Positions 1-7,645 of a stretch of 64,000 bases of DNA are shown in pieces. Origin of the DNA: Planctomycetales bacterium (GTDB taxonomy: Bacteria; Planctomycetota; Planctomycetia; Pirellulales; Pirellulaceae). The position numbers and the translations under genes are program-made. The notes below the pieces were generated by a model, which worked only from the letters and a program-made list of their open reading frames with translations, did no database searches and was not told the DNA's origin. The DNA is taken from NCBI GenBank assembly GCA_020427005.1, contig JAGQOY010000002.1, forward strand, positions 1 to 64,000, written 5' to 3'. Numbering within the stretch: position 1 is the stretch's first letter; each line of letters begins with the position of its first letter.

Positions 1-586
1 GTGGCACTGGAATCTCAATGATTCTCATACGGTGCATCGCAGCTTGGACCCACAGTTCTAGAGGCATCGCATATCCACTTTCTCGAATATCCAATAGTTT
101 AAGGGCTTCTACGCGATAGGCCTTGAATCCGCAAAAGGCGTCTGTCAATGACAAGCGGAGAAGCTCGTTGAGTTGCCGAGTGATTTGTCGATTAACAAAT
201 AATCGCTGGGATGGTGGCTGCGAATCACCCTCGTATTTCTTTAGGTAGCGAGAGCCTGATACTATGTCGGCCCCCTGGCAGGCAGCTATGAAACGAGGGA
301 GTCGTTGAGGTTGGTGCTGTCCATCGCAGTCAATGGTCACCAGATAGTCAAAACGGTTCTCAATTGCAAAATGGAATGCAGATTTTAGAGCTGCGCCGTA
401 GCCCAGGTTCCGAGCGTGACGGACGACGCGAACGTTGTGCCAATTGCTCAGCCTGGCTGCTGTACCATCGGACGATCCGTCGTCGACAACCAAGACATGC
501 GGAGCAAATTTCGTTACTTCGCCCAGTACGCCATCGACATACTTTTCTTCGTTGTAAACTGGTAGTGCGGCGAGCCATTTGGACAT
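1..586 (-). CDS. Family 2 glycosyltransferase (partial, C-terminus outside window)
   Basis: Reading the minus strand from an ATG at 586 gives an open frame that runs off the left edge. The product begins MSKWLAALPVYNEEKYV, the usual opening of GT2 enzymes of the polyprenyl-phosphate (dolichyl-phosphate mannose synthase-like) group. It then shows VVDDGSSDGT around residues 35-45 and TIDCDGQHQP near residue 90, the acidic nucleotide-sugar and metal site. The last visible part (near residue 190) reads IIEIPVP, typical of this family. Such enzymes move a sugar from a nucleotide donor to a lipid carrier or another acceptor at the cytoplasmic membrane face. AGGAAG lies a few bases before the ATG and supports this start. 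No transmembrane tail is visible because the gene is truncated. Donor and acceptor are unknown. Confidence 0.87.
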   Translation of the reverse strand, partial: MSKWLAALPVYNEEKYVDGVLGEVTKFAPHVLVVDDGSSDGTAARLSNWHNVRVVRHARNLGYGAALKSAFHFAIENRFDYLVTIDCDGQHQPQRLPRFIAACQGADIVSGSRYLKKYEGDSQPPSQRLFVNRQITRQLNELLRLSLTDAFCGFKAYRVEALKLLDIRESGYAMPLELWVQAAMHRMRIIEIPVP

Positions 587-750
587 GGTGCTTCCTGTGA
601 GTCTGAATCTATTTGCAGCCAACGTCCATGTCGAGTAAGGTTCCCTGTTGGTCTGAAATACCGCTAGGGAGGAGTATCTGCTTCAGCAAATCCCACGTCA
701 AGCATTCTAGATGACTCGTCCTAGTCGTCAATGAAACAATCGGAGTGTTT

Positions 751-1548
751 TTATAGGTTGCATACTGGATCCGACTCACTGGTACTCGACCAGATCTTCA
801 CCGCAGGAAAGTCGCAGGAAAGCTCCTTCGCCAGAATATCCATGGCAAATCGCTCACTTGCAAAATGCCCCAGCAAAAGCAGACTAACGTCTCTATCGCG
901 TGCCTCAACGCAATGATGATAAGTGGCCTCACCGGTGATAAATAAATCACAGCCTCGTTGGATTGCTGCAGAAAGCAGGCTGCCCCCGCTACCACAGCAT
1001 ATGGCAATCCGCCGATGTTCGTCGTGACAAACGACGCCACGAGGGCGTGCTGAGGGTAAGAGAGACTTAAGTTTTTTGGCAGTGTATTGAATTGATTCAG
1101 GTTGAGCAAATTCGCCGATGCGCCCAGTTCCTAGTCCGGACTGAGCCAAAACAATATCTGTGTGCTGAAGCAGCGGCTCGATGCGTTGAAGCTGCAGCAT
1201 CTCAGCCAGCATATGGTTAATACCCTTGGCAGCTGAATCCCATGCTGTATGGGGAGAATATACTGAGACACTGGCATTTGCTAGAGCCCATATCATTCCG
1301 CCATAGTAACTGGCGGTCGTAATGGACTTGAGTGGTTTGAAAGGGAGCGGATGATGGGCAACAACTAAGTCAACGTGTTTGGTTAGAGCCTCGCGAACAA
1401 CATCGCGTGTTAGTGTTAGGCATGTCATAACCGCCAATGCGTTTTGATTAGCATCGCCCACCAACAGGCCGGTGTTGTCCCAATCCTCGGCAAGTTTCGA
1501 GGGGATTCGAGTTTCAAGCCACCGTACAATTTCGGCAATTGGAGTCAT
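751..1548 (-). CDS. NIF3 / YbgI-type dinuclear metal-centre protein
   Basis: The 265-residue product matches the NIF3 (GTP cyclohydrolase I type 2 / DUF34) family in length and motifs. It has WDNTGLLVGD at about residues 22-31, AHHPLPFK at about 64-71, SPHTAWD at about 97-103, and GHFASERFAM near residue 230. Members form hexameric toroids with two metal ions per subunit; the conserved His, Asp and Glu residues seen here are the expected ligands. The cellular role of the family is unsettled, with proposals including metal insertion and metabolite repair, so only the family is called. It stands alone on the minus strand, with 164 bp to the glycosyltransferase start downstream and 176 bp to the next upstream gene. 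Confidence 0.9.
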   Translation of the reverse strand: MTPIAEIVRWLETRIPSKLAEDWDNTGLLVGDANQNALAVMTCLTLTRDVVREALTKHVDLVVAHHPLPFKPLKSITTASYYGGMIWALANASVSVYSPHTAWDSAAKGINHMLAEMLQLQRIEPLLQHTDIVLAQSGLGTGRIGEFAQPESIQYTAKKLKSLLPSARPRGVVCHDEHRRIAICCGSGGSLLSAAIQRGCDLFITGEATYHHCVEARDRDVSLLLLGHFASERFAMDILAKELSCDFPAVKIWSSTSESDPVCNL

Positions 1549-1724
1549 GAAGATTCTGAGGCCACGGTTAGAAGCTTAGGCGTTGAAGTGTCAAATATTA
1601 GCCTATCTTTTGCCACTCAGGAAGAAGCGTCAAGCCAATCGTCGAACTTGCTTGCAGTACCGATACGGTGCGCAAGGAGTATTCTCTACCGGTTACTCTC
1701 GAGGCTCAGGTCAAAGCCGCGATT

Positions 1725-2291
1725 TCACTGTTCCGACGCTCGAGGGAGCTTCCGAGGGAACGGAGCCGACTGGGGCTCTGGCAGTGGTCCTGCGTCGGAT
1801 TCCAAGAATTGGATCCGTTCACTTTCGGAGGCGTAGTAGCGAAGCCACGTGTCGATGTCTGCTTCATCCAAGCATCGCCAACAAAGGAAATTACCAGGCA
1901 GGTCAACTTTTTTCTCGCAAGCTGGCAAAATATCCCGAAAGATGAGTGTATAAAGTTCGCGGTCAGAAAGGTGTTCGGTCATTTCGAGCACAACGCGCAC
2001 AGAAAATAGGCGTTGGATCGTTTCGTCAAGAATTTCTGACAGCTCCCATGATTCCAATGTGGAAGGGCGGGGGATAACAATTTCCGGATCGGACCACTCG
2101 CTAATTGGGATGGCGGGAGCGCGTTCCCATGCAAGCATCGATTCTAGAAAGCTGTTTTCCTCTCGGAGAGGCATTTGACGAAAATGCAGTAGCGTTACGG
2201 ACTCATCGATATAGGGTTCTAGCTCGTCTCTTAGACGAGCATTACGCAGGAGCAGTTCGACTTCGTCAGCAGCTTGCGGGAATTGGCTCAT
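1725..2291 (-). CDS. Unknown acidic 188-residue protein
   Basis: I do not recognise this protein. It begins MSQFPQAADEVELLLRNARLRDELEPYIDE (shown here in part: residues 9-18 are DEVELLLRNA) and is rich in Glu, Asp and Leu with no signal peptide or membrane segment, so it should be cytosolic. It contains an isolated pair of cysteines (LCWRC around residues 138-142) and a Pro-rich basic tail. The frame has strong coding character, and the overlapping plus-strand frames look like shadows. There is no clear ribosome-binding site before the ATG at 2291. It probably represents a lineage-restricted conserved family. Confidence 0.65.
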   Translation of the reverse strand: MSQFPQAADEVELLLRNARLRDELEPYIDESVTLLHFRQMPLREENSFLESMLAWERAPAIPISEWSDPEIVIPRPSTLESWELSEILDETIQRLFSVRVVLEMTEHLSDRELYTLIFRDILPACEKKVDLPGNFLCWRCLDEADIDTWLRYYASESERIQFLESDAGPLPEPQSAPFPRKLPRASEQ

Positions 2292-2641
2292 TAGTATCGT
2301 ATCGTCAGGAGCGGCTTACTTGGACATTAAGATTTGAATTTGAAGGAGTGAGTTTTCATCCCCTCCAGGTAGGCTTTTGAGCAATGAACAAGCCATTTAC
2401 CTGAAGTCGATCAGAAAGCTCGAATCGCACCAGTATCCCCCTGCGGCAGGTCGTTGCTAGCGGCTGGAGTCTACGCCTTCAGATTCGAATTTATACGGAT
2501 CCCGACATGACTCAACACTTTTCTTGACCAAAAAAGCTTTGAAGTGCAGAACTGGCGGAGTGGCACTCGTCAGAAGCGGCAAGATCCGCACGGTTTTACT
2601 TCAGCAATGACTGGAGGATGGTCTGGAGCTCGGACGAACAG
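2292..2641. other. Intergenic region, 350 bp
   Basis: This stretch lies between the start of the unknown 188-residue protein gene and the end of rpiB, both on the minus strand. I see no convincing reading frame, RNA gene or terminator. It presumably carries the promoter of the downstream minus-strand gene. Confidence 0.5.
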
Positions 2642-3085
2642 CTACCGTTGTTGCTCGATCGACTCGATTTTTTCCAGTCTCCGCTGGTGCCGACCACTTT
2701 CAAACTCGGTGCTTAACCAGATTCGCACGAGTTCATCGACGGGGCGTTTTCCAATTAGATCGCCAGGCAAACACAGCACATTAACGTTGTTATGACGGCG
2801 GCACATTTCAGCCATGACTTCGTCATAGCAATTTGCTGCCCGGACGTGTGGGAATTTATTGGCCACAATTGCCATTCCAATTCCGGTGCCACAAATAAGA
2901 ATACCCCGGTCCGCGGCGCCGCATACGATTTTTCGGCAAACTGCTGTTGCAAAATCGGGGTAATCAACACTTTGTTCGCCGTGCGTTCCTTCGTCGCAAA
3001 CCTCATGTCCCTGAGCTCTAAGGGATTCGACTAGCTTAGATTTGATATGAATCCCACGATGGTCACTACCGATACTGATACGCAT
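2642..3085 (-). CDS. rpiB: Ribose-5-phosphate isomerase B
   Basis: RpiB interconverts ribose 5-phosphate and ribulose 5-phosphate in the pentose phosphate pathway. The 147-residue product begins MRISIGSDHRG, the phosphate-binding start of the RpiB/LacAB family. It carries ICGTGIGMAI with the catalytic cysteine at about residue 65, followed by the active-site RHNN segment near residue 100. Length is normal for RpiB. A longer open frame starts 75 bases upstream, but its extra 25 residues do not belong to the family, so the ATG at 3085 is preferred. The gene is separated by 109 bp from the upstream fusion gene on the same strand. Confidence 0.95.
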   Translation of the reverse strand: MRISIGSDHRGIHIKSKLVESLRAQGHEVCDEGTHGEQSVDYPDFATAVCRKIVCGAADRGILICGTGIGMAIVANKFPHVRAANCYDEVMAEMCRRHNNVNVLCLPGDLIGKRPVDELVRIWLSTEFESGRHQRRLEKIESIEQQR

Positions 3086-3194
3086 CGAACAGTACTTCAA
3101 TTGAAAATAAAAAACTGTATTAACAAACCGAAGTCGGGCCAAACTGTGGATTTGGTCCAATTACGACTTTTGCTTCGGATCAGCAACTAGCTTA

Positions 3195-4322
3195 CTAAGA
3201 ATCCCAGTGGGCGATCCAGGTCTCGTCAATCTGATTCACCCAGCCATTGATATATTGTTCTATTTGATCGGCACAATCGGCATAAATGGACTCATTTCCT
3301 CCGAAGGGGTCTGAAACATCCTGTCCGGTCCCGCTTACCAAATGCAAGCGTGAAACTGTATCAGGCATGCGTTCAACAATTGCTCGCCGATGTGAATTGG
3401 TCATGGTAAGTATCAAATCGGCAAATTTCACGACGCGTTCGGTTATCGATTTGCTTTGATGGGACCTAAGATTCAGATTGCGTTGTGCCATTACAGCTAT
3501 CGCTTCGGGAGAAGCTGCACCCCCTGGAAATGCACTCAAGCCTGCAGAAACAACAGAGAAATTCGCAGTCCCAAATCGCCTCTCAAGGGCGTGGCGCATT
3601 AGTACCTCAGCCATAGGGCTACGGCATGTGTTACCAGTGCAAACCAATAACACAATGAATTGGGATAGTCTTTGTAGATTTTCCAGGTCAACGACTCCCG
3701 GAGATTGCATGCTGCAGTTCTGGTTTTCAATGCGAATCGCGGTAGCTAAATCTCCATAGTGTGTTGGACCGTCGTCGATCAGAGCTACAGCTGCGGTTTG
3801 CGCCACTTCGTTTGCCACTTCCGGTGTACATACCGGATTCCCAAAGGTGTCCAGAAGTGGAAGGGCCACAAGTGGTCCAGGCAGCAGACGCATGGCATGT
3901 ACGATAGCTTCATGCGCAGCGACTCTTTGTGGTAGGAAGCGTCCATCCACTCGAATCCGGTCTTGGACAGTAGGCGGCAGTTGGCAAGCCAAACTTTCCG
4001 GTTGGAAACTCTCAAGCTCAAGAATCAACGGCCCAGGCCAACCCCTGCGGATTACGCGCTCGGCAATCCGTGAGAGTTTGGGCGAGTAATCCAGGGATTC
4101 TTCCGATGAGCGAAGCAATAGGTAGGGGCGTCGATTCCCGGTTGAAAGGGCATGCAAATGCTCTACAGCGGTTGGTTTAAGTGCGCTGGCAACCACATGG
4201 TACGCGGTTTCCGCTGGTAGCACTGCGAGCTGACCTTCTACTAGATTCTGCACGACAATGTGAACGATATCTCTTGGATCGTCGCTTCCCTTCCAATCAA
4301 AGCACTTCACTTCGAACTCCAA
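3195..4322 (-). CDS. Fusion of Sua5/YrdC-like domain and low-molecular-weight protein phosphatase
   Basis: This 375-residue protein has two domains. Residues about 15-205 resemble the Sua5/YrdC/YwlC fold (LPAETAYHVVA near 36, GWPGPLILELE near 94, RIRVDGRF near 122). Residues about 220-365 form a low-molecular-weight protein tyrosine phosphatase/arsenate-reductase-like domain with the P-loop CTGNTCRS (CX5R, nucleophile cysteine near 229) and the general-acid DPFGG near 340. In the Sua5 part, positions that normally bind threonylcarbamoyl-AMP (the K-x-R pair and the later S-x-N) read NRRP and LLDTFGN, so it may not make threonylcarbamoyl-AMP. Genes for the two domains are neighbours in some bacteria (ywlC and ywlE in Bacillus), so a fusion is plausible. 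The substrate of the phosphatase is unknown. Confidence 0.88.
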   Translation of the reverse strand: MEFEVKCFDWKGSDDPRDIVHIVVQNLVEGQLAVLPAETAYHVVASALKPTAVEHLHALSTGNRRPYLLLRSSEESLDYSPKLSRIAERVIRRGWPGPLILELESFQPESLACQLPPTVQDRIRVDGRFLPQRVAAHEAIVHAMRLLPGPLVALPLLDTFGNPVCTPEVANEVAQTAAVALIDDGPTHYGDLATAIRIENQNCSMQSPGVVDLENLQRLSQFIVLLVCTGNTCRSPMAEVLMRHALERRFGTANFSVVSAGLSAFPGGAASPEAIAVMAQRNLNLRSHQSKSITERVVKFADLILTMTNSHRRAIVERMPDTVSRLHLVSGTGQDVSDPFGGNESIYADCADQIEQYINGWVNQIDETWIAHWDS

Positions 4323-4644
4323 AGATCGATTGCGTTAATGACGTGGTAGGAGACTCACAATGGTCAGCGTCACAAACTGGTGGCTCACTGCAAATTTGAC
4401 AGCATGCCCTCGAGAGTCGCAACCCAAAGAGAGCTAAAGTGAGCGGGCTTTTTGTTGCCAGTTTCCTTCTGACGGCAATTACAAGACGCTGTCTTCTAGC
4501 GTATGGTGCCACTATAATGGGGCGCTTGGCCTCAAGTGGCCTTGTATTAATCAGGCAGGGCGAATTCCAAACTTCGTAGACGAGAAATCCCATCCTGATT
4601 GGTAGCCGATCAAGTACCAGTTCAAATTGAATTCGCATCGGTAA
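4323..4644. other. Divergent intergenic region, 322 bp
   Basis: This stretch separates the minus-strand Sua5/phosphatase fusion from the plus-strand NHL-repeat gene, so it should carry promoters for both. I found no hairpin terminator, no credible gene and no promoter hexamer pair that I would defend. Confidence 0.5.
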
Positions 4645-5778
4645 ATGTCCATGGCTTTTGATCATTCGCGGAGCGAAACCAACAGTCGATTGGTCCTAAA
4701 CAATAGTTGCGGTTCAGCGGTATCACCCCCACGGAGGTGGCCTCTTGGTGGCTTGGTGAGTTCATCTGCGGGTTCGGAGCCTGCCAGTAAAATAGTCGCC
4801 GCAAGTTGCAACGGGCAAGAAACTTCACGAAGAGATTGGTTGTACGCAACTACGTGTTTAGTGACAGGTTTTACGCTGCCCTCGGCAGGCTGTATGAGAA
4901 ATGCGGTAACCAATCGCATGCCCGATCTAGTTTGGGGGCGCCGAGGATTTTCTGAGGGGCGTTTTCAGACCCCGCGTGCCATTGCGGTTGATGCACAAAA
5001 TCAACTCTACATTGTTGATAAGACCGGACGCATTCAGGTTTTTTCAGCCGACGGCGAATATCTACGTGGCTGGAAAATGCCGCTTACCGCAAACGGGAAA
5101 CCCACTGGGCTATCATTTTCAGATGACAACCAATTGATGGTTGCAGATACACATTATTTCAGGGTACTGTTTTTCACACTTCAAGGAGAATTGATTGAGG
5201 AACGTACCATTGGCGGTGTCAATGGGGATGGTAATGGGGAGTTTCGCTTTGTTACAGACGTAGTTCAGGATGCGAGAGGACATTTTTTTGTCGGTCAATA
5301 TGGACTATCCGACTGCATTCAGGAATTCGGACCGACTGGCGAGTTTATTCGACGATGGGGTACTCAAGGGGAGTTGCCAGGTGACTTCTCAAGACCGCAA
5401 TGCTTGGTTCTCGACGAAAGAGGCTATCTGTGGGTAGCGGATGCTTGCAACCATCGCTTTCAGGTTTTTGACGTTTCAAGTTCTTCAAATGTGCCTCCGA
5501 TCGTGACATGTTGGGGGGTAAACGGCCGGAGGCCTGGGCAGCTAAACACGCCGTATGGATTTGTTTTCGATATGGATGGCACTCTGTTGGTAAGTGAATA
5601 CGGAAATCATCGCTGCCAAAGATTCTCCCGAGAAGGTCATTTCTTGGATGTATGGGGGGAAGCTGGAGCAGGCCCAGGACAGTTTTCTACTCCTTGGGGC
5701 CTGGCATTGGATGCTAATCGTAATCTGCACATTTTGGATTCTCTTAACAACCGGGTCCAGCGATTTAGTTTGGCTTAG
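4645..5778 (+). CDS. Exported NHL-repeat beta-propeller protein
   Basis: The 377-residue product has an unusual N-terminus of about 60 polar residues, then SRRDWLYATTCLV, which looks like a twin-arginine export signal, ending in a possible lipoprotein box (LPSAGC near residue 83). From about residue 95 to the end it consists of NHL/SMP-30-type repeats, such as FQTPRAIAVDAQNQLYIVD and FSTPWGLALDANRNLHILD, forming a six-bladed-type propeller. Such propellers bind proteins or carbohydrates or act as lyases; no catalytic residues can be assigned. There is no clear ribosome-binding site before the first ATG, and ATG at 4651 is equally possible. It precedes the exopolysaccharide genes on the same strand, but a 335 bp gap argues for a separate transcript. 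Confidence 0.82.
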   Translation: MSMAFDHSRSETNSRLVLNNSCGSAVSPPRRWPLGGLVSSSAGSEPASKIVAASCNGQETSRRDWLYATTCLVTGFTLPSAGCMRNAVTNRMPDLVWGRRGFSEGRFQTPRAIAVDAQNQLYIVDKTGRIQVFSADGEYLRGWKMPLTANGKPTGLSFSDDNQLMVADTHYFRVLFFTLQGELIEERTIGGVNGDGNGEFRFVTDVVQDARGHFFVGQYGLSDCIQEFGPTGEFIRRWGTQGELPGDFSRPQCLVLDERGYLWVADACNHRFQVFDVSSSSNVPPIVTCWGVNGRRPGQLNTPYGFVFDMDGTLLVSEYGNHRCQRFSREGHFLDVWGEAGAGPGQFSTPWGLALDANRNLHILDSLNNRVQRFSLA

Positions 5779-6113
5779 CGTCAGGACCGCCGGTTTGAGT
5801 CTACCGATTGGGTAGATTGGTTGTCCTGAGTTCCATGGGGCTACGTTTTTTGCAGGCAAAACCTAGGAACAATCCCTGTAATTCGTTTAATACTTCTACG
5901 CCTTATAGCTGTCAGACTCGTGCATTTCTGCATAATTCGCGTAAACTAGAAGCCGGTGTCCATTACCTCCATTTGGCCATGGGCGAGAACTAGGCGCTGG
6001 CTTCGGTCTTAATCAGTATCGAAACTTCCAGTCAGCAAATTGCCGCCCCGGGGCGATTGATTTGATTAACAGCATAGATACACACCACGCGTTCAAATCG
6101 GAAATTCTTAGCC
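5779..6113. other. Intergenic region, 335 bp
   Basis: No gene is visible. A short dyad, tctacc then ggtaga around 5800-5816, follows the NHL gene but has no T-run, so it is at best a weak terminator. The right part should hold the promoter of the polysaccharide locus. Confidence 0.45.
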
Positions 6114-7632
6114 ATGCTTGAGCAAGCGTTGATAGTTATCGGCAGCTTCCTGGCAGCAGTTGTCTTGACGCCTATCGTTCGAAATATCGCGATACGTTTT
6201 AACATCGTTGATCATCCGGATGGCAAACGCAAACTGCACGGTCGCATAGTGGCCCGAGCAGGAGGAACAGCGGTTTTGCTTACTGTTCTCTTCATTTGCA
6301 GTCTAGCTTTGATTCGCTACGATTTTTCCGCTTTGAATAGTTCTCATTATCGCCCGTTTGTTGCGTTGCTGATAACGATGGTTGGAGTCTGGTTGCTTGG
6401 TCTAGCGGACGACGTTTGGAATTTGCGAGGTCGTCAAAAACTCTTAGGGCAGATTGTGCTAGCCGGCTTCTTAGTTGTTTCTGGATTTCAGATACAGCAT
6501 GTTCAGGTTGCGGGCATCCAATTGGACTTGGGTTTGCTGGCGATTCCAATGTCGATCATTTGGTTGTTGGCTACCACGAATGCGCTAAATCTAATTGACG
6601 GTGCCGATGGCTTATGTTCAACCTTAGGAGCGATCATCGCAGGCTCTTTAGGTGTTTTGGCCTTTGTGAATGGCCACTTTGCCGAGACGGCTATTGCCTT
6701 TGCATTGTGTGGTGCCTTGTTGGGATTTCTGGTCTTTAATTTTCCGCCAGCGTCGATTTTCTTGGGAGATTCGGGAAGCTTGCTAATTGGCATGGTCAAT
6801 TCGCTGTTCACTCAAAGGACCAGCTTCAGTAGCCTTTTTGGCGCCATTAGCCATCTTGTCGATTCCCCTATTGGATTCGGCGATGGCCATCATACGCCGC
6901 AAGTTGACTGGACGAAGTATTTATACGACAGATCGCGCGCATCTTCATCATTCGCTACGGAGCCGTGGTTTGGGAGATCGTGGGCTATTGATGGCTGTGA
7001 CGATCATGGCGCTCATCACTGCGGCTGGGGCGCTTGCAGGACAGGCACTCGGCCGTGATTGGTTGGCGGTAGTTGGCGTGTTGGTTGTAGTAGCAATTCT
7101 GGTCACCACTAAGGCCTTTGGTTACTCAGAATTGGTGCTAATTGCTCGTCGAGCTTCGCACTTTGCTCTCAGTATGATCGAGCCTGCTCCAAGAGCAGAT
7201 GATGTTTCGCGGCACAAGGCGGTGCGATTGCAGGGAAGCCGTGAGTGGGAACTTGTATGGACACAGCTAGTAGAATTCGCTGAGCGAGAAGGTTTGAGCA
7301 AACTTCACATGGATCTTAACGCTCCGTGGCTTGAGGAAGGGTTCCACGGTAGTTGGTATCGTGGCAGAATGCCCGATCGACTGGAACGCTGGACGACCGG
7401 CTTGCCGATTATAGCCGGCGGGAAAATTGCTGGCAGAATTGATGCGATTGGCCCGATAGTCGATGAGTCGTCATTGCTTTCACTCAGCAAGCTCGTTGAG
7501 TTGATCGAAGATGTGACACCTCAAATCGAACAGTTGATGACCGTAGAAATTGATATGCAAGCAGACGTGGTGGCCGAGCAGGGAGAGGTCGCGGGTATTC
7601 AGGAGGAAGTCGTGGCCAACTTTGGCAAGTGA
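6114..7632 (+). pseudogene. WecA/TagO-like polyprenyl-phosphate sugar-1-phosphate transferase, broken by a frame change
   Basis: The first reading frame (6114 to about 6797) encodes the N-terminal membrane half of a WecA/TagO/MraY-family enzyme: DHPDGKRKLHG near residue 37, LGLADDVWNLRG near 96, NALNLIDGADGL near 157, and FLGDSGSLLIGMV near 218. The downstream half continues in another frame as SLKGPASVAFLAP, the DSAMAIIRRKLTGRSIY segment and DRAHLHHSLRSRG, then a soluble C-terminal extension ending at 7632. Joined, the halves make a complete enzyme that starts glycan assembly on undecaprenyl phosphate. The break lies within about 6795-6830; the net change equals a loss of 2 (mod 3) or gain of 1 (mod 3) bases. 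After the break, frame one reads unrelated sequence to 7058. A sequencing error, a true mutation or a programmed shift would all fit. An intact paralogue lies at 56409-57539. Confidence 0.8.
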
Positions 7633-7645
7633 CAATACCTGTTAA

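Noticed and set aside
2544..2795. Plus-strand frame opposite rpiB end
   Set aside because: It overlaps rpiB and shows shadow-type composition.
5800..5816. Terminator after the NHL gene
   Set aside because: The dyad is six base pairs and lacks a T-run.
6787..7632. Second half of the WecA-like gene as an independent gene
   Set aside because: Its conserved motifs are only the C-terminal part of the family, and its TTG start lies inside the conserved membrane core.
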